Origin: Puteibacter caeruleilacunae
GTDB taxonomy: Bacteria > Bacteroidota > Bacteroidia > Bacteroidales > Prolixibacteraceae
Direction: 5' to 3'
Length of the DNA: 64,000 nt
NCBI GenBank assembly: GCA_005217565.1
Contig: SJCO01000001.1
Location: 124,001-188,000 of the forward strand
Part shown: positions 1-8,503 of the stretch, piece by piece
Numbering within the stretch: the first letter of the stretch is position 1
How the letters are laid out: each line of letters begins with the position of its first letter
Translations under genes and position numbers: made by a program
The notes under the pieces: model-generated
Told to the model about the DNA's origin: nothing
Seen by the model: only the letters and a program-made list of their open reading frames with translations
Database searches by the model: none

Positions 1-440
1 TTGATAAATCATCGTGGGAAATAATAGATTTCTCGACTGAAGAGCTACCTGCAAACGAAGGAGGAGGTAATGGTCCTGCTGTAAATATTATTGATGGAAA
101 TAATGGTTCTTATTGGCAAAGTCAGTGGGACGGGGGCACAGGACAAATACCTCATCACATTACTATTGATATGAAAAATACATTTAATGTTACCAAGATT
201 GACCTATATCGAAGGGCTGGTAACAATCATACCAAACGTGTTGTGATAGAGGGTAGTATTGATGGTGTCAATTGGGAAGAGGTTAGTACTCTTGATTATA
301 CCGATGATGGAGCAGATCAGCTTGAAGTCCTTGAGCTATCAGAAGGGAGAAGGATGAGATTTATTAAGCTTAACGTTGTTGAGTCTAATGCGCCTCCGTA
401 TGTATCCCTTGGAGAGATAACTGTAACAGGCAAATTGTAG
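1..440 (+). CDS. C-terminal end of a discoidin (F5/8 type C) domain protein, 5' truncated
   Basis: The reading frame is open from base 3, the window edge, to the TAG at 438-440, so only the last ~145 residues are present and the true start lies outside. The visible part reads as a galactose-binding-like beta-sandwich: an early tryptophan-rich segment (NNGSYWQSQW), a middle hydrophobic strand (NVTKIDLYRR), and a closing V-x-L-G-E-I-x-V strand typical of the end of F5/8 type C domains. Such domains usually bind carbohydrate as the tail of secreted enzymes or surface proteins. The N-terminal catalytic or anchoring part cannot be seen, so the protein's full role is unknown. An ATG at 171 lies inside the domain and is not a plausible start. 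Confidence 0.75.
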   Translation, partial: DKSSWEIIDFSTEELPANEGGGNGPAVNIIDGNNGSYWQSQWDGGTGQIPHHITIDMKNTFNVTKIDLYRRAGNNHTKRVVIEGSIDGVNWEEVSTLDYTDDGADQLEVLELSEGRRMRFIKLNVVESNAPPYVSLGEITVTGKL

Positions 441-540
441 TATTACGACTTACTATTGGTGATTTTAATATTGATTCTCTCTCTTGTGTTTATACAGGGG
501 GGAGAATTTTTGATTGAGGATTAAGAATTTGAAGATTATC

Positions 541-2244
541 ATGGAGAATAATGGACTTGTTTTTTGGGATTATTTGGTATTTGTGGTTTATGCTATTGTA
601 ATATTGAGTGTAGGATTATGGGTGTCGCGCGATAAAAAAGGACATAAAAAGAATGCCGAAGATTATTTTCTTGCAGGTAAATCTTTGCCCTGGTGGGCTA
701 TTGGGGCTTCCCTAATTGCTGCCAATATATCTGCCGAACAATTTATCGGTATGTCGGGATCAGGCTTCGCAATAGGATTAGCAATTGCATCATATGAATG
801 GATTGCTGCGTTAGGTTTAATCATTGTTGGGAAATTCTTTTTGCCAATTTTTATGGAGAAAGGGCTGTATACAATTCCTGAATTTGTTGAAAAACGTTAT
901 AGTGTAACACTGAAGTCTATTCTTGCCGTATTTTGGATTGCCTTGTTCATATTTGTTAATCTTACTTCGGTGCTTTACCTAGGGGCAAAGGCAATGGATA
1001 CAATTATTGGTAATGGGGATGGATCACTGATGATTACAACTATTATTGGTTTGGCTCTTTTTGCAGCAGCTTATTCTTTGTGGGGCGGATTATCTGCAGT
1101 AGCCTGGACTGATGTTATTCAGGTGATTTTGTTAGTTGTTGGTGGATTAGTAACTACCGTGATAGCATTAGATCACCTGACTCCTAATGGTGGTGTCCTC
1201 GACGGATTAAGGCATTTATATGCTACAGTTCCAGAGAAATTCTCAATGATAATCAGTAAAGGTGAAATCATTACGCCAGATGGAAGTGATGCTTGGAATG
1301 ATTTACCAGGATTGGCTGTAATAGTTGGCGGCTTGTGGGTTGCAAATTTGTATTATTGGGGCTTTAATCAATACATTATTCAGCGAACGTTAGCAGCTAA
1401 ATCATTGCGTGAATCTCAACGAGGTATTGTCTTCGCAGCATTCCTAAAACTGATTATTCCACTAATTGTTGTTGTGCCAGGGATTATTGCATATGTGTTC
1501 TATTCAAATCCAGAGGGTACAACAGTTGTTGATGGTGTTGTATCAGCATTTGAAGTAAATGGAGTAATTGAGAATGATAAAGCCTATCCATGGCTGATTA
1601 GTCGCTTTATTCCTGTGGGATTGAAAGGGCTTGTGCTTGCTGCTTTAGCTGCGGCTATAGTATCATCTTTGGCTTCTATGCTTAATTCAACTGCAACAAT
1701 ATTTACAATGGATCTTTATCGTCCTTATTTTAATCCAAAAGCAAGTAATGGAGAAATGGTAAATGTAGGTCGAATTACCGCTGCTGTTTCCTTGGTTATT
1801 GCAGGTTGTCTGGCTCCGCTATTAGGGGGTATTCCTCAAGCTTTTCAGTTTGTTCAAGAATATACAGGTATAGTTAGTCCTGGTATTTTAGCTATATTTT
1901 TAATGGGTTTGTTTTATAAAAAGGCCAATAATAAGGCTGCTATTTGGAGTGCCTTTTTATCGGTGCCTTTGGCTATTTACTTTAAAGTGGCTCCTAAAGG
2001 CTGGGTAGACGGAATGGCAATAGAGGCATTGTTTGTTGATATGCCTTGGATGCATCAAATGGGATTAACTTGTGTGATTACAATGATGATTATTGTTGTT
2101 ATAAGTCATATAACAGGTAAAGGTCAGGATGATAGTAAAGGAATAACGATTAGTAAAAAAACATTTGAAACAGGACAGCGCTTTAATATTGCAGCATTTG
2201 CAATAATATTGATTCTTGTGGCCCTATATTCATTATTCTGGTAA
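541..2244 (+). CDS. Sodium:solute symporter (SSS/SLC5 family)
   Basis: An integral membrane protein of about 567 residues with some 13-14 hydrophobic helices, starting W-D-Y-L-V-F-V-V-Y-A and including a short G-L-W-V-S-R turn and an A-E-D-Y-F-L-A-G-K segment that is characteristic of the SSS family (SGLT-like). It should use the Na+ gradient to import a sugar or other small solute across the inner membrane; the substrate cannot be read from the sequence. The frame is open back to a TTG at 514, but the ATG at 541 gives the N-terminus usual for this family, so I chose it. It follows the discoidin-domain protein by about 100 bp and is ended by a strong hairpin, so the two may be one transcript. 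Confidence 0.9.
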   Translation: MENNGLVFWDYLVFVVYAIVILSVGLWVSRDKKGHKKNAEDYFLAGKSLPWWAIGASLIAANISAEQFIGMSGSGFAIGLAIASYEWIAALGLIIVGKFFLPIFMEKGLYTIPEFVEKRYSVTLKSILAVFWIALFIFVNLTSVLYLGAKAMDTIIGNGDGSLMITTIIGLALFAAAYSLWGGLSAVAWTDVIQVILLVVGGLVTTVIALDHLTPNGGVLDGLRHLYATVPEKFSMIISKGEIITPDGSDAWNDLPGLAVIVGGLWVANLYYWGFNQYIIQRTLAAKSLRESQRGIVFAAFLKLIIPLIVVVPGIIAYVFYSNPEGTTVVDGVVSAFEVNGVIENDKAYPWLISRFIPVGLKGLVLAALAAAIVSSLASMLNSTATIFTMDLYRPYFNPKASNGEMVNVGRITAAVSLVIAGCLAPLLGGIPQAFQFVQEYTGIVSPGILAIFLMGLFYKKANNKAAIWSAFLSVPLAIYFKVAPKGWVDGMAIEALFVDMPWMHQMGLTCVITMMIIVVISHITGKGQDDSKGITISKKTFETGQRFNIAAFAIILILVALYSLFW

Positions 2245-2263
2245 TGGAATTATGGCTTTATAA

Positions 2264-2318
2264 CTACAACAATGCCCTTCGAACCATATTAAGAACGGTT
2301 CGGAGGGCATTGTTGTAG
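2264..2318. terminator. Bidirectional intrinsic terminator between convergent genes
   Basis: Two 22-base arms (2264-2285 and 2297-2318) pair throughout except for one G-T wobble, with an 11-base loop. It lies between the end of the symporter gene and the end of the convergent DUF4252 gene, so it can serve both. The downstream side is ACTTTAAAAT-like rather than a pure T run. Confidence 0.8.
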
Positions 2319-2338
2319 CTTTAAAATAAGAGTTGTTA

Positions 2339-2902
2339 TTATTCTTCTTTTTGAGCTTTCTCTTCTTTTTCTTCCTGCTCCTCATTTTCAAGCTTTTTTA
2401 GATGCTCTAATCCTGAGATATTCATGCCATTACCTAGCTTGGCAATACTTTCCATGCTGATGTTCCCTCTGATGCTGATTAGTGCATTGTCGCTACCTCC
2501 AACAATCAACAGTAATTCGCTCATTCTTCCATTCGAGTTCTCTCGGATAAAGAATTTAACTTTATCGTTGGCCTCATTCACATCCATTAATAGTTCATAT
2601 TTGCCTTTGGCATCTTTGAAGAAATTGGCTTTTTCAAGATCTTTATAGAAATTCAATTCTTTATTTAATTCTTCATTGTCGACAGCCAGAATTCTGATTC
2701 CACTGATGCTTTGCATAAGATCCTGCGCTTCCTTGTCTTCACTCTCGAATTGAGCAGCTAAACTCAATAGTTTACCCGAGATATTTACCGAAGTGATTCC
2801 ATCTGTACCCGCATACTTGTCGAATAACTTGTCGATTGGGCTATTTTGTGCTAAACCAACCAATGGAAGAATTGCAATGATTAATATGATTATCTTTTTC
2901 AT
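2339..2902 (-). CDS. DUF4252 family secreted protein (distal copy)
   Basis: A 187-residue protein with a signal peptide (MKKIIILIIAILPLVGLAQ) followed by the S-P-I-D-K-L-F-D-K-Y-A-G-x-x-G-I-T-S-V-N-I-S start that marks DUF4252 proteins of Bacteroidota. The tail is very rich in Glu and Lys (residues ~170-187). The function of DUF4252 is unknown; members commonly sit beside ECF sigma factors and are thought to be exported to the periplasm or envelope. It is the last gene of a four-gene minus-strand operon (DUF4252, sigma, anti-sigma, DUF4252) and is separated from the anti-sigma gene by 11 bp. It is a paralogue of the protein at 3978-4508, sharing the same opening motif and the L-L-I-V-G-G-x-[DE]-N segment. 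Confidence 0.8.
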   Translation of the reverse strand: MKKIIILIIAILPLVGLAQNSPIDKLFDKYAGTDGITSVNISGKLLSLAAQFESEDKEAQDLMQSISGIRILAVDNEELNKELNFYKDLEKANFFKDAKGKYELLMDVNEANDKVKFFIRENSNGRMSELLLIVGGSDNALISIRGNISMESIAKLGNGMNISGLEHLKKLENEEQEEKEEKAQKEE

Positions 2903-2913
2903 GACTTGTGTTT

Positions 2914-3459
2914 TTATTGATTAATATTTTCTAAAATTTTTAATTGATCCAGCCCCTTTTGATATGTAGAAAGGGCTTTGTTAAACGATTTTTGTGGTGT
3001 GCCGAGATCTGGTATCTTACTTAGTTCTCCAACACCTTCTTTATATTTCGACGATACAAATTGAAGTACGAACTGCGCAGCCTCGTAGCTTTGTTCTGGA
3101 TCGGAGTATGTATCTTCCCATGTGGCAAGATCTGATGATGTATTGTTTTGATTGAGAAGAACGATGCCTAAACCGACTATCAATACAACTGATGCGGCAA
3201 TCGAAGTTGCCCATCGAATTAGATTGATTTGTTTACCTTTAGCTGATGATTCGTCAATCATCTCCGTAAGCATATCATCCATATTGGTTAATTCAGTATT
3301 GCCCATTTGATCAAGACCGATGAACATATCCCGCTCTGCCATCAACTCCGAAGGTATGTCATCACGACTGAAATAGTCATGCAGGAACTTTTCCTCTTCA
3401 AGTGAAGTTGTACCCTCGTAGTATTTATCGAGTAGTTGTTGTACTTTCCTGATATCCAT
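2914..3459 (-). CDS. Probable anti-sigma factor, single-pass membrane protein
   Basis: A 181-residue protein with a cytoplasmic N-terminal part (M-D-I-R-K-V-Q-Q-L-L-D-K-Y-Y-E-G-x-T-S-L-E-E-E), a single membrane helix at about residues 84-103 (WATSIAASVVLIVGLGIVLL), and a ~75-residue periplasmic tail. The opening motif with Y-[YF]-[ED]-G-x-[TS]-[ST]-x-E-E is common in Bacteroidota anti-sigma-like proteins. The start overlaps the end of the sigma factor gene by 35 bp, which strongly supports translational coupling and a sigma/anti-sigma partnership. The inference is that it holds the sigma factor at the membrane until an envelope signal arrives. No zinc-binding ZAS motif (HxxxCxxC) is visible. 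Confidence 0.7.
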   Translation of the reverse strand: MDIRKVQQLLDKYYEGTTSLEEEKFLHDYFSRDDIPSELMAERDMFIGLDQMGNTELTNMDDMLTEMIDESSAKGKQINLIRWATSIAASVVLIVGLGIVLLNQNNTSSDLATWEDTYSDPEQSYEAAQFVLQFVSSKYKEGVGELSKIPDLGTPQKSFNKALSTYQKGLDQLKILENINQ

Positions 3460-3967
3460 AGCTTCTAATTTTTATTAGTTCATCTCTTACTTTCTTCCTT
3501 GCTCTGGAAAGGTTCGCACGAACCGATCCTGCATTCATCCCTAACTCTAATCCTATCTCATCGAGCGTTTGGTATTGCAAATCGCGCATCGTAATTACCA
3601 ATCGCTGTTGCTCTGGTAGTTGTTGAATAATTTGCTTAACCAATTCTCCTTCTTGCTTCAACTCTGTCTGCTTGTCAGCAACTGGAGCGCTGTCTTGCCA
3701 GTCGCCCGATATCCTCAAGTCATTGATCGATACGGTTCTGTGTTGCTTTATCTTATCCAGACATAAGTTCTTTGTCATTCGTATAGCATAAGCCTCAATA
3801 TTGTCGACTCGTGCTAGTTCATCTCGCTTATTCCAGAGTCTAAGATAGATCTCCTGAATAATATCTTTTACAGCTTCGTCATCTTGCATGTACCGCCACG
3901 CAAAGCGTATAAGCTTTGGATTTAAAGGTATTATCTGCTGTTTAAATTCTGTGGCGTTCATGATCAA
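3425..3967 (-). CDS. ECF-type RNA polymerase sigma factor
   Basis: A 180-residue sigma-70 family protein. Region 2 is seen at about residues 15-75 (R-F-A-W-R-Y-M, then K-D-I-I-Q-E-I-Y-L-R-L-W), and region 4 at about 115-170 (L-P-E-Q-Q-R-L-V-I-T-M-R-D, then L-x-E-I-G-x-x-L-G-M-x-x-G-S-V-R-x-N-L-S-R-A-R). It should direct RNA polymerase to a small envelope-related regulon. It is followed by the overlapping anti-sigma gene and preceded by a DUF4252 gene 10 bp upstream, so the four genes look like one autoregulated operon. The start may be the first or the third codon (both ATG). Confidence 0.9.
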   Translation of the reverse strand: MIMNATEFKQQIIPLNPKLIRFAWRYMQDDEAVKDIIQEIYLRLWNKRDELARVDNIEAYAIRMTKNLCLDKIKQHRTVSINDLRISGDWQDSAPVADKQTELKQEGELVKQIIQQLPEQQRLVITMRDLQYQTLDEIGLELGMNAGSVRANLSRARKKVRDELIKIRSYGYQESTTTTR

Positions 3968-3977
3968 TTATACAAAT

Positions 3978-4508
3978 TTATTTCGTTTCTAATTGCTTCA
4001 ACGGACTAAGTTGTTTCATGTCTAATGCTTCACTTAGTGAGCCTATTTTTGCAAGGTCGATGTCTCCTTTCATACTTACGATGGTGTTTTCATCTCCACC
4101 AACAATGATCAACAACTCTTTAAAATTACCATTTTTACCATCTAATCCGAAAATGCCAACTCTTTCTCCTTCTTCATTGACTTCAAGCAATGGACTATAG
4201 CATTTTTTGATTTCTTTTAATTGTCCCTGATCGGTTAATTCTGCAAAGAAATCGGTTTTCTTATTTAGGTGGTCATCTTCAATGGTCAACACTCGAACAC
4301 TGTTTATCTGATCTAGTATTTCCTTTACCTCAGGATCTTCATCGCTATCAATAAACCAACTGGCAAACCATATTAGCAATCCTGGAACTGTTACCGTTGT
4401 AACTCCTTCTTCTCCCGAGTACTGCTCAAATAGCTTATCGGTTGGATGTTGCTTTGCTGTAGAAACTACAGGCAGCAGACAGATGATAATGATTATTAGA
4501 GTTCTCAT
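3978..4508 (-). CDS. DUF4252 family secreted protein (proximal copy)
   Basis: A 176-residue protein with a signal peptide ending near V-V-S-T-A-K and the DUF4252 opening (P-T-D-K-L-F-E-Q-Y-S-G-E-E-G-V-T-T-V-T-V). A hydrophobic stretch (L-L-I-W-F-A-S-W-F) follows the first strand. It is the first gene of the sigma/anti-sigma operon and paralogous to the last one. The family has no established function. Its place ahead of the sigma gene suggests that it is the signal, the sensor or the main target of the regulatory unit. About 290 bp of A+T-rich DNA separate it from the divergent M28 peptidase, where the promoters of both should lie. Confidence 0.8.
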   Translation of the reverse strand: MRTLIIIIICLLPVVSTAKQHPTDKLFEQYSGEEGVTTVTVPGLLIWFASWFIDSDEDPEVKEILDQINSVRVLTIEDDHLNKKTDFFAELTDQGQLKEIKKCYSPLLEVNEEGERVGIFGLDGKNGNFKELLIIVGGDENTIVSMKGDIDLAKIGSLSEALDMKQLSPLKQLETK

Positions 4509-4796
4509 ATTTTTCTGTTTTATTGATTACAAGTCTTTGTATTAAGCTTAATTCTATTCTTTGTTTTGTTTACCCTGTAGACTATCGTACAACAATTTTG
4601 TTACATCAAGATTAAAAAAAAATAGAATAAATTGTTTTTGATTGCTTCTACATGATGGTTTAATCAATGAATAATTGGATGAGAATATAAATAAGTGTGC
4701 TATATTTTGAGACGGGGAATGATGAGGAATATATTATAAATGTCTAACTGTGATTGCCTTTGCTGTAATTAATTGTATAGTTTGTTTACGTATGTA

Positions 4797-6101
4797 ATGT
4801 CAAAACAATTTAAACAAAGAACAATGAGGATTTTTTCACTTGGGGCGTTGGTTGTCCTATATCTTACCGCTCTTCCTGTATTGGGGCAGGATCGAGAATA
4901 TTGCGAAAGAATTATTGAAAAGCTATCAGCACCTCAAATGCAAGGACGAGGTTACGTGAAGCATGGGGTTGAAAAAGCTGCTAAATTTTTAGAGAAAGAG
5001 ATGGCAGAAATAGGACTAAAGACTTCTTCCGACTATGCTCAACATTTTAAGCTTGATGTGAATACTTATCCTGGAGCTATGAAAGTTAAGGTTAATGGTA
5101 AAGAGCTAAGACCTATGGATGATTATGCAGTCTACCCATGGTCAAAGGGGATTAAAGGAGATTTTAAAGTCTACACGCCAGATTTAGATAATTGGGATAT
5201 TGAAAAGATAATGTCCGATATCAAGTCGTTAGATACAACCAACTTATTTGTTGCTTACCCCAGAGGATTTGTGAAAGCATTTCGTGAAGATTTACTTAAA
5301 ATAAGAAAACTTGGTGTCCCAGGATTTATCGAATTGATGCCACGCGAAAAAATGCACTGGTTTGTGGTTTATTCTGAAAGAGTAAGACCTAAAACAACGC
5401 TAATGATGGCTAATGATATGTTGAAGCCTGGTAGTGTTGTTGATATAAGTCTGAATATCAAGAATAAGTTTATCAAAGACTATGAGACGCAGAATGTAGT
5501 GGGTTATATTCCAGGAAAAGTTCAACCTGATTCTATGATCGTTATCGGAGCTCATTACGACCATCTTGGATGTATGGGAAAGGGAAATTACTTCCCTGGA
5601 GCAAATGATAATGCCAGTGGAGTGGCTATGGTGCTTGATCTTGCACGTCATTTTATGAAGAAGGAGAATCAGCCTGATTGTACCATTTGGTTTGTATTGT
5701 TTGGAGCAGAGGAAAAAGGATTGTTGGGGGCAGAGCATTTCAATGAAAACTTACCTGTGCCTAAAAGTCAGGTAAAGTATGTCATCAACTTTGATATGAT
5801 TCATACTTTTAGCGATCACCTGAACGTATTCAATGGTAACAATGAAAAGGAGTTGTTTCAGAAATTGAAGAATGTTTATGATGCCAAAGAACGACCATTT
5901 GAGTTATTGTCGAAAGAAAACTCGCCTTATAGCGATCACTTCCCATTTGTGAAGAATGATATTAAAGCCCTATTTCTTACAACTTTTAGTATTGGCGATC
6001 CTTTGAAATATCATGTTATGACCGATGATAATGATGCTTTTTCATTCGAGCATTGGGATCATTTCTTCGAATTAATAAAAGGGATGGTAGAGGCAAATTA
6101 G
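4797..6101 (+). CDS. Secreted M28 family zinc peptidase (copy 1)
   Basis: About 434 residues with a signal peptide ending L-P-V-L-G-Q. The C-terminal half carries the co-catalytic zinc site of M28 aminopeptidases in order: G-A-H-Y-D-H (zinc His and Asp), G-A-N-D-N-A-S-G-V-A (bridging Asp), F-G-A-E-E-K-G (catalytic Glu pair), N-F-D-M (zinc Asp) and Y-S-D-H-F (last His). The first ~200 residues include an inserted domain found also in its neighbour. It should release amino acids from peptides in the periplasm or outside. The frame opens at a TTG at 4773; ATG at 4797 or 4824 both yield a signal peptide, 4824 giving the shorter n-region. It is paralogous to the gene at 6599 along its whole length. 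Confidence 0.9.
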   Translation: MSKQFKQRTMRIFSLGALVVLYLTALPVLGQDREYCERIIEKLSAPQMQGRGYVKHGVEKAAKFLEKEMAEIGLKTSSDYAQHFKLDVNTYPGAMKVKVNGKELRPMDDYAVYPWSKGIKGDFKVYTPDLDNWDIEKIMSDIKSLDTTNLFVAYPRGFVKAFREDLLKIRKLGVPGFIELMPREKMHWFVVYSERVRPKTTLMMANDMLKPGSVVDISLNIKNKFIKDYETQNVVGYIPGKVQPDSMIVIGAHYDHLGCMGKGNYFPGANDNASGVAMVLDLARHFMKKENQPDCTIWFVLFGAEEKGLLGAEHFNENLPVPKSQVKYVINFDMIHTFSDHLNVFNGNNEKELFQKLKNVYDAKERPFELLSKENSPYSDHFPFVKNDIKALFLTTFSIGDPLKYHVMTDDNDAFSFEHWDHFFELIKGMVEAN

Positions 6102-6202
6102 ATTATAATGGGCTGTGTTCTATATTAATCTGGTAGGCTTCTCATATTCTATATAATCAGGCTAAGTCCTGAAAGTTTGCAAGTTGTAATAGCTTGTGAA
6201 TT

Positions 6203-6241
6203 ACACCCCAAAGGTTGATGGTAACTTTTGGGGTGTTGTTT
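6203..6241 (+). terminator. Intrinsic terminator after M28 copy 1
   Basis: Arms 6203-6216 and 6223-6236 pair over 14 bases (ACACCCCAAAGGTT with AACTTTTGGGGTGT, one wobble) around a 6-base loop, and are followed by TGTTTTA. This fits a rho-independent terminator and separates the two M28 genes into different transcripts. Confidence 0.8.
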
Positions 6242-6379
6242 TATGTATACATCTATTCAATACATGTCTTTATTTCTCAGTAAGTATATAATAGGTTCCT
6301 CTTTTATCGAATAAATAATCTAACAACCTTATTCTAGCAACCCATTAACCTTGAAATCGCTATCTCTTCTCTATGTATT

Positions 6380-6452
6380 CCCTATACCTTCCCTATCTAA
6401 TCCCTATCAAAAGGATAGGGAAAACATAGGTTTTGTATGGTATTGATAGGGG
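6380..6452. repeat. Cluster of short inverted and direct repeats in the 470-bp gap between the M28 genes
   Basis: The gap 6102-6598 holds the terminator at 6203-6241 and then this cluster. TCCCTATC occurs at 6390-6397 and 6401-6408 and a related CCCTATA at 6381-6387; the complement GATAGGG occurs at 6414-6420 and 6445-6451. The tightest pair (6401-6408 with 6414-6421) makes an 8-bp hairpin with a 5-base loop, but the other copies could pair instead, giving alternative structures ~150-200 bp before the next start. No gene is visible in the gap. Confidence 0.55.
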
Positions 6453-6584
6453 GAAGAGTAAGATTCAAGAATACCCCTTCTTTGATTCGAACTATTCCCT
6501 GTGTTTTCAATTTATACCTACTTCGGCTTGTTCTTCCATTTTGATTCTTCCATCAATCTCTCTATCTTTATTTGAAGTTATTTG

Positions 6585-6591
6585 AAGGAGG
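6585..6591 (+). promoter_or_regulatory. Strong ribosome binding site fixing the start of M28 copy 2
   Basis: AAGGAGG lies 7 bases before the ATG at 6599. The frame runs back to a TTG at 6572, but this near-perfect Shine-Dalgarno sequence, rare in this window, decides for 6599. Confidence 0.85.
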
Positions 6592-6598
6592 CAAAACG

Positions 6599-7885
6599 AT
6601 GGCAATAAAGATTAATACATCAAAATTGCTGGTTGTTCTTATTTTTCTAATCTCCTCTCCTGCGTTAGGACAAGATAAAACCTATAGCGAAGAAGTCATT
6701 AAAAAATTGGCATCACCAGAAATGTATGGTCGTGGTTATGTGAATCATGGCGATCAAAAAGCAGCTCATTTTCTTAAAGAAGAAATGATCAAAATGGGCC
6801 TGAAAACTAAGGGGAACTACCTACAGTCATTCAGGTTTGATGTTAATACTTATCCCGGAGCGATGGATGTTGAAATTGATGGTGTAGAACTGAAGCCTGT
6901 TACTGATTATACTATTGTACCATATTCCCAGGGATGCAAAGGTAATTTTAAGGTGTACACGCCAGATCTTGAGAACTGGGATTTGACAAAGATTAAGAAT
7001 GATCTTCAGTTGATCGATACTACTCACTTGTTCATTGCTTATCCAAAGACTTATAAAAAGACTTATCGTGACGATCTGATTAAATTACGACGTTTGGGGG
7101 TGGCTGGTTTTATTGAACTAATACCGCGTGAAAAACTTTCATGGTTTGTGGTTTACTCCAATATGGTAAAGCCAAAAACTACGTTAATGATGGCTGATGA
7201 CTTACTTCAATCGAATACTGTATCTAAGCTTAAGGTGAATATAAAGAGTAAGTTTATTGAGAATTACAGAACCCAGAATGTGATGGGGTATATCCCTGGG
7301 AAGGTATTTCCTGATTCGGTGATTGTTGTTGGCGCACATTACGATCATCTTGGTTGTATGGGAAAGGATAACTATTTTCCTGGGGCCGATGATAATGCCA
7401 GTGGCGTTGCTATGGTGCTCGATCTGGCTCGTCATTTCGCAGATGAAAAGTATCAACCTAAATATACCATCTGGTTTGTTTTGTTTGGAGGAGAAGAGAA
7501 AGGACTTTACGGATCAACTTATTTTAATAGTCACTTGCCTGTACCTAAGAAACAGATTAAGTATATGGTCAATTTTGACATGCTTCATGAAGATAATGAT
7601 CATCTAAATATTATTAATGGAACAAGTGAAGAATGCCTATATCAAAAACTGATGGATGTATATGAGAGTAAAGCACGTCCTTTCAGATTGGTTGCAAAAC
7701 CAAATTCTCCTTATAGTGATCATTACGCGTTTGTTGTAAATGATATAAGTGCTTTATTTGTTTCGACTTATGATATGGGAGATACAGCAAAGTATCATGT
7801 GGTAGGTGATGATTTTGAGCATTTTTCTTCGGCCTACTGGGATGATATATTCGACTTGATGAGAGGTTTGATAGATGACGATTAA
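6599..7885 (+). CDS. Secreted M28 family zinc peptidase (copy 2)
   Basis: A 428-residue paralogue of the preceding M28 peptidase. It has a signal peptide (ends S-S-P-A-L-G-Q) and the same zinc-site series: G-A-H-Y-D-H, G-A-D-D-N-A-S-G, F-G-G-E-E-K-G, N-F-D-M and Y-S-D-H-Y. The ~200-residue N-terminal region is also shared, including the P-G-A-M-x-V and V-Y-T-P-D-L-x-N-W-D segments. The start is set by the AAGGAGG site at 6585. The two genes look like a tandem duplication that then diverged; each has its own transcription end, so they may be expressed under different conditions. Substrate preference cannot be told. Confidence 0.9.
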   Translation: MAIKINTSKLLVVLIFLISSPALGQDKTYSEEVIKKLASPEMYGRGYVNHGDQKAAHFLKEEMIKMGLKTKGNYLQSFRFDVNTYPGAMDVEIDGVELKPVTDYTIVPYSQGCKGNFKVYTPDLENWDLTKIKNDLQLIDTTHLFIAYPKTYKKTYRDDLIKLRRLGVAGFIELIPREKLSWFVVYSNMVKPKTTLMMADDLLQSNTVSKLKVNIKSKFIENYRTQNVMGYIPGKVFPDSVIVVGAHYDHLGCMGKDNYFPGADDNASGVAMVLDLARHFADEKYQPKYTIWFVLFGGEEKGLYGSTYFNSHLPVPKKQIKYMVNFDMLHEDNDHLNIINGTSEECLYQKLMDVYESKARPFRLVAKPNSPYSDHYAFVVNDISALFVSTYDMGDTAKYHVVGDDFEHFSSAYWDDIFDLMRGLIDDD

Positions 7886-7889
7886 TAAA

Positions 7890-7927
7890 AAACCTCTCAA
7901 ATACCAATAACGATGTTTGAGAGGTTT
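7890..7927. terminator. Terminator hairpin between M28 copy 2 and ndk
   Basis: AAACCTCTCAAA (7890-7901) pairs perfectly with TTTGAGAGGTTT (7916-7927) around a 14-base loop. The A-rich left flank and T-rich right side allow it to work for both convergent genes. Confidence 0.8.
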
Positions 7928-7974
7928 ATGTATCTAAACGGACCAGCCACGCTTTGTTTTGCGCGGACGGGAGA

Positions 7975-8394
7975 CTAGAAGCGTTCACTTTTTGCAAAGA
8001 AAAAGTCACTTTCGATTCTTGCGCTCTCATCTGAATCCGATCCATGAATTGCATTATGTGCCTTCGACTCGGCGTACATTTTGCGGATTGTTCCACTGGC
8101 AGCTTCGCTAGGATCAGTCGCTCCAATAAGCTTCCTGAAATCCTCTACTGCATTATCTTTCTCGATAATAGCAACTACGATGGGTCCGGATGCCATAAAA
8201 TCAATTAGTTCCTGAAAAAAGGGTCTTTCTTTGTGAACTTCATAAAACTCGGCCGCTTGCTCATGTGTAAGGTGAGTCATTTTCAGGGCTTTGATTCGAA
8301 AACCTCTCTCGTTAACCATCTTTAAAATGGGGCCGGTGTAGTTGTTGCTGAAGGCCCATGGTTTAATTAGTGTGAATGTGTAATCTAAAGCCAT
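7975..8394 (-). CDS. ndk: Nucleoside diphosphate kinase
   Basis: A 139-residue cytoplasmic enzyme of standard length that moves the gamma phosphate between NTPs and NDPs. The phosphorylated histidine is His-117 in [12 protein letters not shown], and Lys-11 (T-L-I-K-P) and the R-P-F-F and G-A-T-D-P segments are in place. Oddly, the usual K-P-D-A-V motif reads K-P-W-A-F, and the next positions (S-N-N-Y-T-G-P) also differ from the normal G-x-[IV]-G pattern. The catalytic core is intact, so it is probably active. It is a single gene, convergent with M28 copy 2 and divergent from the DHH phosphoesterase. Confidence 0.93.
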   Translation of the reverse strand: MALDYTFTLIKPWAFSNNYTGPILKMVNERGFRIKALKMTHLTHEQAAEFYEVHKERPFFQELIDFMASGPIVVAIIEKDNAVEDFRKLIGATDPSEAASGTIRKMYAESKAHNAIHGSDSDESARIESDFFFAKSERF

Positions 8395-8474
8395 AGTTTT
8401 GTTTTTTGAGTTATTGGTCGGTGTAAGTTAGTAAATTCAAGCCAAAAGCGAATGAGGTTGTTGGTATAAATTTT

Positions 8475-8482
8475 TATATTTG
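8475..8482 (+). promoter_or_regulatory. Candidate Bacteroidota -7 promoter box for the nrnA-like gene
   Basis: TATATTTG matches the TAnnTTTG consensus. A good -33 TTTG at the usual distance is not visible. If used, transcription would begin near 8489, which rules out the upstream TTG (8480) as the translation start. Confidence 0.45.
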
Positions 8483-8503
8483 TTCGTTAAAATAAAACGG
8501 AAA

